Shown: piece by piece, positions 1 through 8,932 of the stretch
Layout: each line of letters opens with the position of its first letter
Position numbering within the stretch: position 1 is the first letter of the stretch
Source of the DNA: Archangium primigenium
GTDB lineage: Bacteria > Myxococcota > Myxococcia > Myxococcales > Myxococcaceae
Assembly (NCBI RefSeq): GCF_016904885.1
Contig: NZ_JADWYI010000001.1
Location: forward strand, 4,898,001 to 4,962,000
Direction: 5' to 3'
DNA: 64,000 bases
Notes under the pieces: model-generated
Databases searched by the model: none
Told to the model about the DNA's origin: nothing
Seen by the model: only the letters and a program-made list of their open reading frames with translations
Translations under genes and position numbers: made by a program

Positions 1-1
1 C

Positions 2-661
2 GTGCTCTACATGCACGACGGGCAGAACGTCTTCGCGCACGCCGAGTCGGCCATCTACGACACGTGGCGCGCGAACGACGCCCTGGAGTACCTGGTGGCC
101 GAGGGCCGCACCGAGCCCTGGCTCATCGTCGCGGTGGACTCCACGCACAACCGGCTGTCCGAGTACTCGCCGTGGGACGAGCCGCGCAGCCACGTGCACG
201 CCCAGGGCGACGCCTACGTGCGCTTCCTCACCGACACGCTCAAGCCCTATGTGGACGGGACGTACCGCACCCGCGGGGGCGCCGAGTGGACGGCCGTCAT
301 GGGCTCGTCGCTCGGTGGGCTCATGTCCTTGTACATGGGCTGGCGCCGCCCGGACCTGTTCGGCCGGATTGGCGGCCTGTCGCCCTCGGTGATGTGGGGG
401 TGGGACCGCTTCTTCTCCGAGTGGACGCACCACACCCGGCGCTGGTCGCGCATCTACCTGGACGCGGGCCTGCACGAGACGGTGGATCCGGTGGGCTACG
501 TCATGCGCTACGGCGAGTCCACGCGTGACTTCTACCACCACCTCAAGGGCCTGGGGTACGGCGACCACGAGCTCGCGCTGGTGCTCGAGCCCGGGGGCCA
601 TCACGACGAGAAGGCCTGGCAGCGCCGGCTGCCGAGCGCCATGCACTGGCTGCTCGGCTGA
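2..661 (+). CDS. Putative esterase (alpha/beta hydrolase), 5' truncated
   Basis: This is the 3' portion of an enterochelin-esterase-like (Esterase D family) hydrolase; the reading frame is open to the window edge, so the true start lies outside. The visible 219 residues carry the nucleophile elbow G-S-S-L-G with Ser at about residue 103, an LDAG segment that could supply the acid, and a His in PGGHHDEKAW near the end, which together make a complete catalytic triad. The family hydrolyses ester bonds of siderophores or other acyl esters; the substrate here is unknown. It ends 65 bp before the convergent ATP-grasp gene. Confidence 0.85.
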   Translation: MLYMHDGQNVFAHAESAIYDTWRANDALEYLVAEGRTEPWLIVAVDSTHNRLSEYSPWDEPRSHVHAQGDAYVRFLTDTLKPYVDGTYRTRGGAEWTAVMGSSLGGLMSLYMGWRRPDLFGRIGGLSPSVMWGWDRFFSEWTHHTRRWSRIYLDAGLHETVDPVGYVMRYGESTRDFYHHLKGLGYGDHELALVLEPGGHHDEKAWQRRLPSAMHWLLG

Positions 662-726
662 GCGCGCGCCCCGCGCCGGGCCGCCCTCGGGAGCAGGAGG
701 GCGGTGGCCGGGGCGGCGGGACGGAC

Positions 727-1887
727 TCAGGAGCGGGTCTGCACGATGCGCATGGCCTCGCGCATGGTCTCCAGGTCCGGGTGGCGCGTGAGGTACATCT
801 CATCGCCCAGGGCGCTGGTGAACACGGAGGGCAGCTCGCGGTGCTGCAGCAGGTTCTCGCCCAGGCGCGCCACCACCTCCGAGTGTCCGTAGCGGTAGGT
901 GTGGCCGGTGCGCCGGGCGATGTGACAGACGTGGTACTTGGGCACGTACTGAAATCCGCTCAGGTCATCGCCGGTGATGAGGCGGGCCCACAGCCGGTAC
1001 ACGTCCGTGTCCCCCGCGTAGTTCATCATGTCCGTGACGAAGGCGCCGGGTGGCCGCAGGTTGGCCTCGAGCGCCACGAAGCTGCCATCGGCCAGGCGGA
1101 AGAACTCCAGGTGGAACCAGCGCTCGCGCAGGCCCAGCGCCTCCACCATCTGGCGGCCCATGGCGTCCAGCGCGGGCGGCAGCTGCTTGTGGCTCCAGAT
1201 GCACAGGTCCTTCTTCTCCAGCACCGACTCCATGATGCCGTCGCTGTACTCGTGGCTCGTGGAGAAGACGATGCGGCCCTGGCCATCCACCAGGCCGTCG
1301 TAGGTGACGATGGTGCCGCGCACGAAGGCCTGGGCCACGTAGCCGGGCAGGGGGGTGGTGAAGGCCTCGTCCACCTCGGCGTCGCTGGACACCTTGAAGG
1401 TGCGCGCCGCGCCCACGCCCACGTCCGGCTTGAGCACGAGCGGGTAGCCGACCTGGCGGCCGAACGCCTTCACCTGTGCCGCGTCGCGCACGAGGATGGC
1501 GTCCGGGTGGGGCAGGCCCGCGCGCTTGAACACGTCGTGCATGCCGTGCTTGGAGCGCAGCCGGGCGATGTCCGCGGGCTGCAGGCCCGGCACGTTGAAG
1601 GCCTCGCGCAGGTGCGACTCCACCTCCAGCCACGTCTCGTTGAGCGAGTCGATGCGGTGGATGCGACCATGACGCCAGGTGAAGTAGCCCACCGCGCGCT
1701 GCAGCGCGTCCACGTCATTGAGATTGGGCGTGAAGAAGTACTCGGACATCGAGTCCCGCAGCTCCCGCCGCAGGGCGTCGTAGGGCGCGTCCCCGATGCC
1801 GAGCACGTTGACGCCGCGCTCACGCAGGGCGGACACGAAATGGAAGAACTGGGGCGGGAACTGGGGCGAGATGAAGACGACGTTCAT
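727..1887 (-). CDS. ATP-grasp domain protein
   Basis: A 386-residue cytosolic protein with an ATP-grasp fold like that of biotin carboxylase and carbamoyl-phosphate synthase. The N-terminus (MNVVFISPQFPP) looks like the pre-ATP-grasp Rossmann domain. The central part has the ATP-binding segment PLVLKPDVGVGAARTFKV, and the metal-binding end is HLEFFRLADGSFVALEANLRPPG, with the expected Glu and Asn. Such enzymes ligate a carboxylate to an amine or thiol using ATP, but no partner gene identifies the substrate. It starts at an ATG 254 bp upstream of the divergent RND operon. Confidence 0.85.
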   Translation of the reverse strand: MNVVFISPQFPPQFFHFVSALRERGVNVLGIGDAPYDALRRELRDSMSEYFFTPNLNDVDALQRAVGYFTWRHGRIHRIDSLNETWLEVESHLREAFNVPGLQPADIARLRSKHGMHDVFKRAGLPHPDAILVRDAAQVKAFGRQVGYPLVLKPDVGVGAARTFKVSSDAEVDEAFTTPLPGYVAQAFVRGTIVTYDGLVDGQGRIVFSTSHEYSDGIMESVLEKKDLCIWSHKQLPPALDAMGRQMVEALGLRERWFHLEFFRLADGSFVALEANLRPPGAFVTDMMNYAGDTDVYRLWARLITGDDLSGFQYVPKYHVCHIARRTGHTYRYGHSEVVARLGENLLQHRELPSVFTSALGDEMYLTRHPDLETMREAMRIVQTRS

Positions 1888-2044
1888 GGCGGGGCCTTCG
1901 ACGGCGACTCCTTCTGTGGGATGGGCGCGCGACGTTAGCTGACTTTCCAGGAGGGATCACGAACCCTTAACGCGAAGCGCCATCGCCTTTTACCAGCGAG
2001 CGGGGAAGCAACCCCTCCTTGCCTCGCGTGCGACTTTCCTGAAC

Positions 2045-2104
2045 TTGACACCCCCTCGGGCCGAGAGTTAGTTAGTTTCCCGTTACTAACTTATCTCGGC
2101 CGAG
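2045..2104 (+). promoter_or_regulatory. Candidate RND operon promoter with nested operator dyads
   Basis: A perfect -35 hexamer TTGACA lies at 2045-2050. About 17 bp downstream a weak -10 (TTAGTT, 2068-2073) falls inside the inverted repeat AGTTAGT (2070-2076) / ACTAACT (2085-2091) with an 8-bp spacer. Outer arms CCGAGA (2061-2066) and TCTCGG (2094-2099) enclose it, and two further palindromes sit at 2055-2065 and 2095-2104. The arrangement fits a TetR- or MarR-type operator overlapping a sigma-70 promoter about 40 bp before the adaptor start. The regulator itself is not visible nearby. Confidence 0.6.
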
Positions 2105-2141
2105 GGGCGCTCCGACAGGGAAGCCCCCACGGGAGCACGGT

Positions 2142-3266
2142 ATGCGGAAGTCTCATCGACAGGGCAGGACGATGGCGGTGCGCGGCGCGGTGGTGGGCGG
2201 GCTGGTGTTGACACTGGGCGCCGGGGTGGGGTGTGGCGGCAAGGTGGACGCGGCCGAGGGCAAGGGCGCCGCGGCGCGTCCGGCCGCCGCGACCGAGAGC
2301 CCGGTGCAGGTGGACACGGTGGCGGTGGTCGAGGAGAAGGTGCCGCGCTACCTGACGGTCACCGGCTCCTTGTCGGCCAACGAGGACGCGGACGTGGCCG
2401 CGGGGGTGACGGGCAAGGTGGTGTCCGTGCACGCCGAGCGCGGCTCGGTGGTGAAGAAGGGCGAGGTGCTCGCCCGCCTGGACGCGCGCGCGGCCACGGC
2501 CAACCTCGAGGACGCCCGGGCCCAGGTGGTGCAGGCCAAGAGCCAGCAGCAGCTGGCCAACGCCGACTGCGAGCGCAACGAGAAGCTCTTCGCCAGCGGC
2601 ACCATCTCCACGGCGGACCATGATCGGGCCGCGGCCCAGTGCCGCAACGCCGCGGCCGTGGTGTCCAGCGCCCTGGCGCGCCAGTCGCTCCTGGAGATCA
2701 ACGTGACGGACGCCACCATCCGCGCGCCCTTCGACGGCGTGGTGAGCGAGCGCACGGTGTCCGTGGGCGAGTACGTGCAGCCGCCCACCAAGGTGGTGAC
2801 GCTGGTGGCGTTGGACCCGTTGCGCCTGCAGCTCACGGTGCCCGAGGCCTCCGCGGCGCTCATCCAGAAGGATCAGCCGGTGGAGTTCACCCTCACGGCC
2901 GCGCCCAAGGTGGTGCACCAGGCCAAGGTGGCGTTCGTGGGCGCGGGCCTGCGCGCGGGCAGCCGGGACCTGGTGGTGGAGGCGCTGGTGCCCAACAAGG
3001 AGCGGGCGCTCTTGCCGGGCCAGTTCGCCACGGCGCGGGTGCAGCTCACCGAGCAGCCCATGCCGGTGGTGCCGCGCAAGGCGCTGGTGGAGGAGGGCGC
3101 GCGCCGCAAGGTCTTCGTGGTGACCGACGGCCGGCTGGAGGAGCGCTTCGTTCAGGTGAGCGAGGGCAGTGGGGAGAACGTGGGGGTGGTGGCGGGCGTG
3201 CGCGTGGGTGAGCGCGTGGTGGCGGTGGCGCGGCCCGAGCTGCGCGACGGCCAGAAGCTGCAGTAG
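2142..3266 (+). CDS. RND efflux periplasmic adaptor (membrane fusion protein)
   Basis: A 374-residue HlyD/AcrA-family adaptor that links the inner-membrane pump to the outer-membrane channel. After a short basic, hydrophobic N-terminus there is a Cys (GVGCGGK, about residue 30), so it may be a lipoprotein, although the lipobox is imperfect. The order is a lipoyl half-domain (VTGSLSANEDADVAAGVTGKVVSV), an alpha-helical hairpin with several heptads (about residues 110-170), the second lipoyl half (IRAPFDGVVSERTVSVGEYV), a beta-barrel and a membrane-proximal domain. A GGGAG element precedes the ATG; another in-frame ATG is 10 codons downstream. It is the first gene of the three-gene efflux operon. 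Confidence 0.93.
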   Translation: MRKSHRQGRTMAVRGAVVGGLVLTLGAGVGCGGKVDAAEGKGAAARPAAATESPVQVDTVAVVEEKVPRYLTVTGSLSANEDADVAAGVTGKVVSVHAERGSVVKKGEVLARLDARAATANLEDARAQVVQAKSQQQLANADCERNEKLFASGTISTADHDRAAAQCRNAAAVVSSALARQSLLEINVTDATIRAPFDGVVSERTVSVGEYVQPPTKVVTLVALDPLRLQLTVPEASAALIQKDQPVEFTLTAAPKVVHQAKVAFVGAGLRAGSRDLVVEALVPNKERALLPGQFATARVQLTEQPMPVVPRKALVEEGARRKVFVVTDGRLEERFVQVSEGSGENVGVVAGVRVGERVVAVARPELRDGQKLQ

Positions 3267-3284
3267 TCCGAGGAAGAACGAACC

Positions 3285-6200
3285 ATGCAATGGCTCGCCA
3301 GTCTGTGTGTCCGCAAGCCCGTCCTCGCGTCGGTGCTCATCCTGCTCATCTGCGTGCTCGGGGGCGTCGGCTACTCGAAGCTCACCATCGATCGCTTTCC
3401 CAAACTGGACTTCCCCACCGTGGTGGTCGTCACCCGTCTGACCGGCTCGGCCGCCGAGGAGATGGAGACGGACATCACCGACAAGGTGGAGGAGGCCGTC
3501 AACACCATCTCCGGCATCGATGAGCTGTCCTCCGTCACGTCCGAGGGCGTGAGCACGGTCATCGTCACCTTCGTCCTGGAGAAGAACGTGGACGTGGCGG
3601 TGCAGGAGGTGCGCGACCGCATCAACCAGATCACCTACGATCTGCCTCGGGACATCGAGACGCCGCTCGTGCAGAAGTTCGACCCGGACGCGGTCCCGGT
3701 CATCATCCTGTCGCTCCAGGCGGACAAGCCCACGCGGGAGATCACCGAGTACGCGGACCGCGTGCTGCGCCGCAAGCTGGAGACGGTGCAGGGCGTGGGT
3801 CAGGTGTCGCTCATCGGCGGCACCAAGCGCCAGGTGAACGTGTGGTTGGACCCGGTGCGCATGCGCGCCGAGGGCGTGAGCGCCGCCGAGGTGCAGCGCG
3901 CCATCTCCGCGCAGAACATGTCCCTGCCCGGCGGCAGCATCGAGACGGGCCCCCAGAACCTCACCCTGCGCCTGCGCGGCCGCGTCAACAGCGTGGACGA
4001 GATGGGCGACCTGGTGCTGCGCGAGAACGCGGGCCACATCCTGCGCGTGCGCGACGTGGCCCGGGTGGAGGACGGCCAGGAGGAGACGACCACGGCGGCG
4101 CGCCGCGATGGCCAGCCGGCCGTCATGCTCTCCATCCGCAAGCAGTCCGGTGAGAACACCGTGGCGCTGGTGAAGGAAGTGCGCCGGCGCGTGGCGGAGC
4201 TCGCCCCCACGCTGCCCCAGGGCTTCCGCCTGGACGTGGTGCGCGACAACTCGGAGACGACCCTCACCTCCGTGCACGCGGTGCAGGAGCACCTGTTGCT
4301 CGGCGCGCTCTTCGCCTCGCTCGTGGTGCTCGTGTTCCTGGGCAGCTGGCGCAGCACGCTCATCGCCGCGCTCGCCATCCCCGTGTCCATCATCGGCACC
4401 TTCGGCCTGATGCAGGCCGCGGGCCTCAACCTCAACACCATCAGCCTGCTCGCGCTCGCGCTCGCGGTGGGCATCGTCATCGACGACGCCATCGTGGTGC
4501 TCGAGAACATCCACCGCTTCATCCACGAGAAGAAGCTCAAGCCCTTCCCCGCGGCCATCCTGGCCACCAAGGAGATCGGCCTCGCGGTGCTCGCCACCAC
4601 GCTGTCGCTCATCGCGGTGTTCATGCCCGTGGCCTTCATGGGCGGCATCCCCGGGCGCTTCCTGGCCAGCTTCGGCTGGACCATGGCCTTCTCCATCGCC
4701 GTGTCGCTCGTGGTGTCCTTCACGCTCACCCCCATGCTGTGCGCGCGCTGGCTCGTGGGCGCGTCCTCCCCCGAGCACGGCGAGGGCCGCAAGCCCCGGC
4801 TCGAGCGCATCACCGACGCCGTCTACGGCCCCATCGAGCGTGCGTACGAGCGTGCCCTGCGCTGGATGATGGCGCACCGCTGGGTGGCCGTGACGGCCTC
4901 CGTGGCGGCGCTCGGCTCGTGCGTGCCGCTGGCCAAGTCCGTGCCCGCGGGCTTCCTGCCCAAGAGCGACGAGGCCCAGTACCAGGTGTCCCTGCGCATG
5001 CCCGAGGGCACCAGCCTGGACTCCACCCTGGTGGTGGCCGAGCGCGTGGCGCGGGAGATCCGCGAGCAGATTCCCGAGACCACCGCCACCATCACCACCA
5101 TCGGTGACAACACGGACAAGGCGCCCAACGTGGCGGCCCTGTTCGTGAAGATCGTGGACCCGGAAAAGCGCAAGGACACCCAGGACGACATCATGGCCCG
5201 GGTGCGTGACAACATCACCTCCAAGCTGCCCAAGGAGTACCGGGTGAGCGTCACCAACGCGCCCCTGTTCGGCGGCGGTGGCACCCAGGCCGCGGTGCAG
5301 TACGTGGTGCGCGGCCCGGACTTCGACGAGCTGGGCAAGCACGCCTCGGGGTTCCTCGCCAAGCTCAAGAGCATCCCCGGCGTGGTGGACGCGGACAGCA
5401 ACCTCATCATCGGCAAGCCCGAGGTGAGCGCCTACATCGACCGCTCGCGCGCCGCCGACCTGGGCGTGCAGATCTCCGACGTGGCCACCACCCTGCAGCT
5501 CGCCGTGGGCGGCATCGAGGTGTCCAACTACGCGGAGAACGGCAACCTCTATGACGTGCGCCTGCGCGCCGACCCGTCCACGCGCGCCAGCGTGGAGGAC
5601 ATCGCCCAGCTCACCGTGCCCTCCAAGCGTGGCCCGGTGCCCATGTCGGACGTGCTCACGCTCAAGCAGGAGGACGGCCCCTCGCAGATCAACCGCATGA
5701 ACCGCCAGCGGCAGATCCTCCTGAGCGCCAACACCGCCCCCGGCGTCAGCTCCGGCCAGGTGATGGAGCAGTTCAACAAGATGATCGCCGAGACGAAGCT
5801 GCCCGATGGCTACACCATCGCCCCGGCGGGCAGCTCGCGCGAGGTGGGCCGCACCGCCGCCAACTTCGCCGTCGCCTTCGGCATGGCCTTCGTCTTCATG
5901 TACCTCATCCTCGCCGCCCAGTTCGGCTCGTGGATCCACCCCGTCACCATCCTGCTGTCCCTGCCGCTCACGGTGCCCTTCGCGCTCATCTCCGTGCTCG
6001 TCTTCCGGCAGCAGCTCGACATGTACTCGATGCTGGGCATCATGGTGCTCTTCGGCGTGGTGAAGAAGAACTCCATCCTCCAGATCGACCACACCAACCA
6101 GCTGCGCGCCGAGGGCCTGCCGCGCCTGGAGGCCATCGTCCATGGCAGCCGGGACCGCTTGAAGCCCATCCTCATGACCACGCTGTCCTTCGTGGCCGGC

Positions 6201-6473
6201 ATGATCCCGCTGCTCTTCTCCAACGGCGTGGGCTCGAGCTTCAACCGCGCCACGGCCGGTGTGGTGGTGGGTGGCCAGACGTTGTCGCTCGCGCTCACGC
6301 TGCTGGTGACGCCCGTCGCCTACTCGCTGTTCGACGACGCGTCCGCGTGGTTCAAGCGCAAGTTCGGTTCCAAGCGCACGCCCGAGGAAACGGGTGAGGC
6401 CGAGGTGGCCCGGGCCTACGGCGGTGACGTGCTCACCGAGCTGCGGCCGGCGCATGACAAGGAGGCGGCATGA
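3285..6473 (+). CDS. RND multidrug efflux permease (AcrB/MexF type)
   Basis: A 1062-residue inner-membrane proton/drug antiporter of the hydrophobe/amphiphile efflux family, full length for the family. TM1 is at residues 12-30, a large periplasmic loop follows, and the TM2-TM6 block includes TM4 with the paired Asp of VGIVIDDAIVVLENIHRF that carries protons. The second half repeats the layout, with TMs around FGMAFVFMYLILAAQFGSW and a C-terminal TM bundle. It starts 18 bp after the adaptor and overlaps the TolC gene by ATGA. The substrate cannot be read from the sequence; relatives export drugs, detergents or secondary metabolites. Confidence 0.95.
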   Translation: MQWLASLCVRKPVLASVLILLICVLGGVGYSKLTIDRFPKLDFPTVVVVTRLTGSAAEEMETDITDKVEEAVNTISGIDELSSVTSEGVSTVIVTFVLEKNVDVAVQEVRDRINQITYDLPRDIETPLVQKFDPDAVPVIILSLQADKPTREITEYADRVLRRKLETVQGVGQVSLIGGTKRQVNVWLDPVRMRAEGVSAAEVQRAISAQNMSLPGGSIETGPQNLTLRLRGRVNSVDEMGDLVLRENAGHILRVRDVARVEDGQEETTTAARRDGQPAVMLSIRKQSGENTVALVKEVRRRVAELAPTLPQGFRLDVVRDNSETTLTSVHAVQEHLLLGALFASLVVLVFLGSWRSTLIAALAIPVSIIGTFGLMQAAGLNLNTISLLALALAVGIVIDDAIVVLENIHRFIHEKKLKPFPAAILATKEIGLAVLATTLSLIAVFMPVAFMGGIPGRFLASFGWTMAFSIAVSLVVSFTLTPMLCARWLVGASSPEHGEGRKPRLERITDAVYGPIERAYERALRWMMAHRWVAVTASVAALGSCVPLAKSVPAGFLPKSDEAQYQVSLRMPEGTSLDSTLVVAERVAREIREQIPETTATITTIGDNTDKAPNVAALFVKIVDPEKRKDTQDDIMARVRDNITSKLPKEYRVSVTNAPLFGGGGTQAAVQYVVRGPDFDELGKHASGFLAKLKSIPGVVDADSNLIIGKPEVSAYIDRSRAADLGVQISDVATTLQLAVGGIEVSNYAENGNLYDVRLRADPSTRASVEDIAQLTVPSKRGPVPMSDVLTLKQEDGPSQINRMNRQRQILLSANTAPGVSSGQVMEQFNKMIAETKLPDGYTIAPAGSSREVGRTAANFAVAFGMAFVFMYLILAAQFGSWIHPVTILLSLPLTVPFALISVLVFRQQLDMYSMLGIMVLFGVVKKNSILQIDHTNQLRAEGLPRLEAIVHGSRDRLKPILMTTLSFVAGMIPLLFSNGVGSSFNRATAGVVVGGQTLSLALTLLVTPVAYSLFDDASAWFKRKFGSKRTPEETGEAEVARAYGGDVLTELRPAHDKEAA

Positions 6474-7741
6474 TCGCCCTGCTCGCAGTCACGATGACCG
6501 TGAGCGCCGCATCGCCGGTGCTCACCCTGCCCGAGGCGCTGGAGGAAGCGCGCCGCACCAACCTGGACATCAAGGTGGCGCGCGCCCGGTTGGATCAGTC
6601 CCTCTTGCTCTCGCGCCGCGCGTGGGCGGCCTACCTGCCCACGGTGGCGGTGGGCGGCAGCTACACCCGCAACTCGACCGAGGCCGTGCTGACGCTGCCC
6701 GGCGGCGGCCCGGAAGTGGTCATCCAGCCGTACAACGCGCTCGCGGCCCAGGCCGAGGTGCGCCAGGCCATCATCTCCCCGTCGCTCTGGCCCGCCATCC
6801 GCAACGCCGGCATCGCCGAGGACGTGGCCACGAACAACGCCGAGTTCACCCGCCGGGAAGTGCTCTTCGGCGTGGCCCAGGCCTACTTCAACGCCGCGGC
6901 GCTCCAGGAGTCCATCCGCGCCACGCAGTTCCTCCTGGACGTCAACCGCGCACGCGAGAAGGACACCCAGGCGCGCTTCGACGCGGGCACCGTCACCCGC
7001 GTGGCCTTGCTTCGCGCCCAGCTCGACCGCACCCGCGCCGAGCAGGACCTGGTGCGCGCGCGCAACTCGTACGACGCCGCCCGGCTGGCGCTCGCCACGC
7101 TCCTGCAGCGCGACTCGGTGGACTTCACCCTCCAGCTGCCCCCCGTGCCCGAGGTGCCGGCCAAGGACGAGGAGCTGGCGCGCAAGGCCCAGGACTCGCG
7201 CCCGGACGTGCTCGCCGCGCGCCGCAACCTGGACCTGGCCGTGGGCCGCCGCCAGGGCGTGTGGTTCTCCTACGCGCCCTCGGTGAACTTCGCGGGCGTC
7301 TACCGCGTGAGCAACGCCGCGGGCTTCGCGGGCCAGGCGAGCGTCTGGACGCTCACCCTCAACGGCTCGTGGACGCTCTGGGACGGAGGCCTGCGCGAGG
7401 TGAGCCTGCGCGAGGAGTCCGCCCGCGTGGTCGAGGCCGCCGCCCAGCAGAAGCAGGTGGAGACGCGCGTGTCGCAGGAGGTCGCCACCGCGCGGCTCGA
7501 CTACGACAACGCCCGCTCCAACCTGGCCAAGGCCGAGGAGGCCCTGTCGCTCGCCCGGGAGACGCAGCGCCTCACGGAGATCAGCTTCAAGGCCGGCGTG
7601 GGCACCTACCTGGAGGTGGCCGACTCCAACGCCGCGCTCACCACCGCGGAGGTGAGCGCCATCTCCGAGCGGCTCCAGACGTCGCTCGCGGCCCTGCGCC
7701 TGCAGCGCGCCTCGGGCCTGTTCGAGGCCCATACGAAGTAG
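6470..7741 (+). CDS. TolC-family outer-membrane efflux channel
   Basis: A 423-residue outer-membrane factor completing the tripartite pump. It has a cleavable signal peptide (MIALLAVTMTVSAASP) followed by LTLPEALEEARRTNLDIKVARARLDQS, the typical start of the family. Long alpha-helical stretches alternate with short beta segments in two structural repeats of about 200 residues. Its ATG overlaps the TGA of the pump gene, so translation is coupled and the stoichiometry is probably set by the operon. It ends 3 bp from the convergent DUF4350 gene, leaving no room for a separate terminator. Confidence 0.93.
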   Translation: MIALLAVTMTVSAASPVLTLPEALEEARRTNLDIKVARARLDQSLLLSRRAWAAYLPTVAVGGSYTRNSTEAVLTLPGGGPEVVIQPYNALAAQAEVRQAIISPSLWPAIRNAGIAEDVATNNAEFTRREVLFGVAQAYFNAAALQESIRATQFLLDVNRAREKDTQARFDAGTVTRVALLRAQLDRTRAEQDLVRARNSYDAARLALATLLQRDSVDFTLQLPPVPEVPAKDEELARKAQDSRPDVLAARRNLDLAVGRRQGVWFSYAPSVNFAGVYRVSNAAGFAGQASVWTLTLNGSWTLWDGGLREVSLREESARVVEAAAQQKQVETRVSQEVATARLDYDNARSNLAKAEEALSLARETQRLTEISFKAGVGTYLEVADSNAALTTAEVSAISERLQTSLAALRLQRASGLFEAHTK

Positions 7742-7744
7742 GCC

Positions 7745-8932
7745 TCACTCCGTCCGGCCGGCGATGAGGGCCTCCAGGCGCGCGTGCTGTTTCACCAGCC
7801 GCGCGTAGTCGCCGGGTCGGATGCGGGGCTGGTCCAGGGTTCGGACCAGCTCCTCCCGCGTGGCCAGGTAGTCCGCCGCGGGCAGCCCCGTCGAGCGCTC
7901 CAGCAGCCGCGCCGCCTCGTCCTCGGGCAGGCTCGGGGAGATGCCCAGCCGTTCGTGCATCTGCCGCCGCGTCTGGCGCGCCAGCTCCTCCACCAGCTCC
8001 CGCTCCACCTTCGCGCGCCGGGCGAGCCAGCCCAGCGAGCGCACGTACTCGAGCGACGAGCGGTGCTTCTCCTCCAGGAGGGGCCGGGGCGGACCGAGGC
8101 GCGTGCCCCGGGAGACGGCATACACGAGGCCCACCACCACGCCCTGCGCCACGAAGACCCACAGGGCCCAGGCCGACGGCGGCTCGCGGGTGGGCTCCGT
8201 GCCCTGGTGGTACTCGTCGAAGGCGAGCGGCCCGGCCGCGGCCAGCCCATCCCAGACACGCAGGTTGTCGAGCAGCTCCAGGCGCCGGTTCTCCGCCAGG
8301 TCCGTGCCCGCGAGCACGAGCACCGCGCCCTGGCCCTCGGCCACGCGCCACGCCACCACGCCGTCCCGGGCGCCCGCGAGCGGCACCGCCCCGGGCTCGT
8401 CCACGGTGAGGCCGCGATCCAGCGCCACCCGCAGCCGCGTGAGGCCCGTGGCCGCGCCCAGGCCGCCCCAGACGCGCGCCGTGGTCCCCGTGAGATCCTT
8501 CTCCCCCTCGGGCAGGCCCTCGGCGTTGGTGGGCAGCAGGGGCCCGTCCTTCAGGGGCAGCCAGTCCTCCAGGGCCGGGGGCCGGGCCTTCTTCTCCCGC
8601 GCCGCGAGGTAGACGAGCGTGCCGCCCCGGGACACCCACGCGCGCAGGGCGCGCACCTCCGCCTTCGTCACGGGCCGGGCCTGGGGCGTGGCCAGCACCA
8701 CCGTGCGCACGTCCCCGAGCGAGGGCGGAGCGTCGAGCGCCTCCCGGAGCGCGGACACGGGCGCGCCGGACTCCTGGAGGTAGAGGTACAGCGCGCGCAG
8801 GCCCAGGGGGCCGGGGTTGTCCACCGAGGGCCGCGTCGAGGGCGGAGGGCTCTGCTGGCTCGCGGACAGCCCCAGCACGAGCGCCACCGTCACCAGCACG
8901 GCGTAGACGGCGACGAGCTTCGCGTTCTTCAT
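7745..8932 (-). CDS. DUF4350 membrane protein
   Basis: A 395-residue protein with an N-terminal signal-anchor (KLVAVYAVLVTVALVLGLS), a Rossmann-like extracytoplasmic region (DNPGPLGLRALYLYLQESGAPV, VRTVVLATPQARPVTKAEVRALRAWVSRGGTLVYL), a second TM segment (PPSAWALWVFVAQGVVVGLVYAV) and a charged cytosolic tail. This layout matches DUF4350, which in many bacteria lies in MoxR-ATPase operons next to DUF4129 and DUF58 proteins. I chose the ATG at 8932 because it overlaps the stop of the DUF4129 gene by ATGA; the longer open frame upstream is read-through of the neighbour. No MoxR gene is present here. Confidence 0.85.
   Translation of the reverse strand: MKNAKLVAVYAVLVTVALVLGLSASQQSPPPSTRPSVDNPGPLGLRALYLYLQESGAPVSALREALDAPPSLGDVRTVVLATPQARPVTKAEVRALRAWVSRGGTLVYLAAREKKARPPALEDWLPLKDGPLLPTNAEGLPEGEKDLTGTTARVWGGLGAATGLTRLRVALDRGLTVDEPGAVPLAGARDGVVAWRVAEGQGAVLVLAGTDLAENRRLELLDNLRVWDGLAAAGPLAFDEYHQGTEPTREPPSAWALWVFVAQGVVVGLVYAVSRGTRLGPPRPLLEEKHRSSLEYVRSLGWLARRAKVERELVEELARQTRRQMHERLGISPSLPEDEAARLLERSTGLPAADYLATREELVRTLDQPRIRPGDYARLVKQHARLEALIAGRTE

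Noticed and set aside
2091-6455. A 1454-residue open frame on the minus strand opposite the RND operon.
   Set aside because: It is a GC-rich antisense shadow rich in His, Gly and Arg, without domain motifs, and the plus strand holds the clear RND genes.
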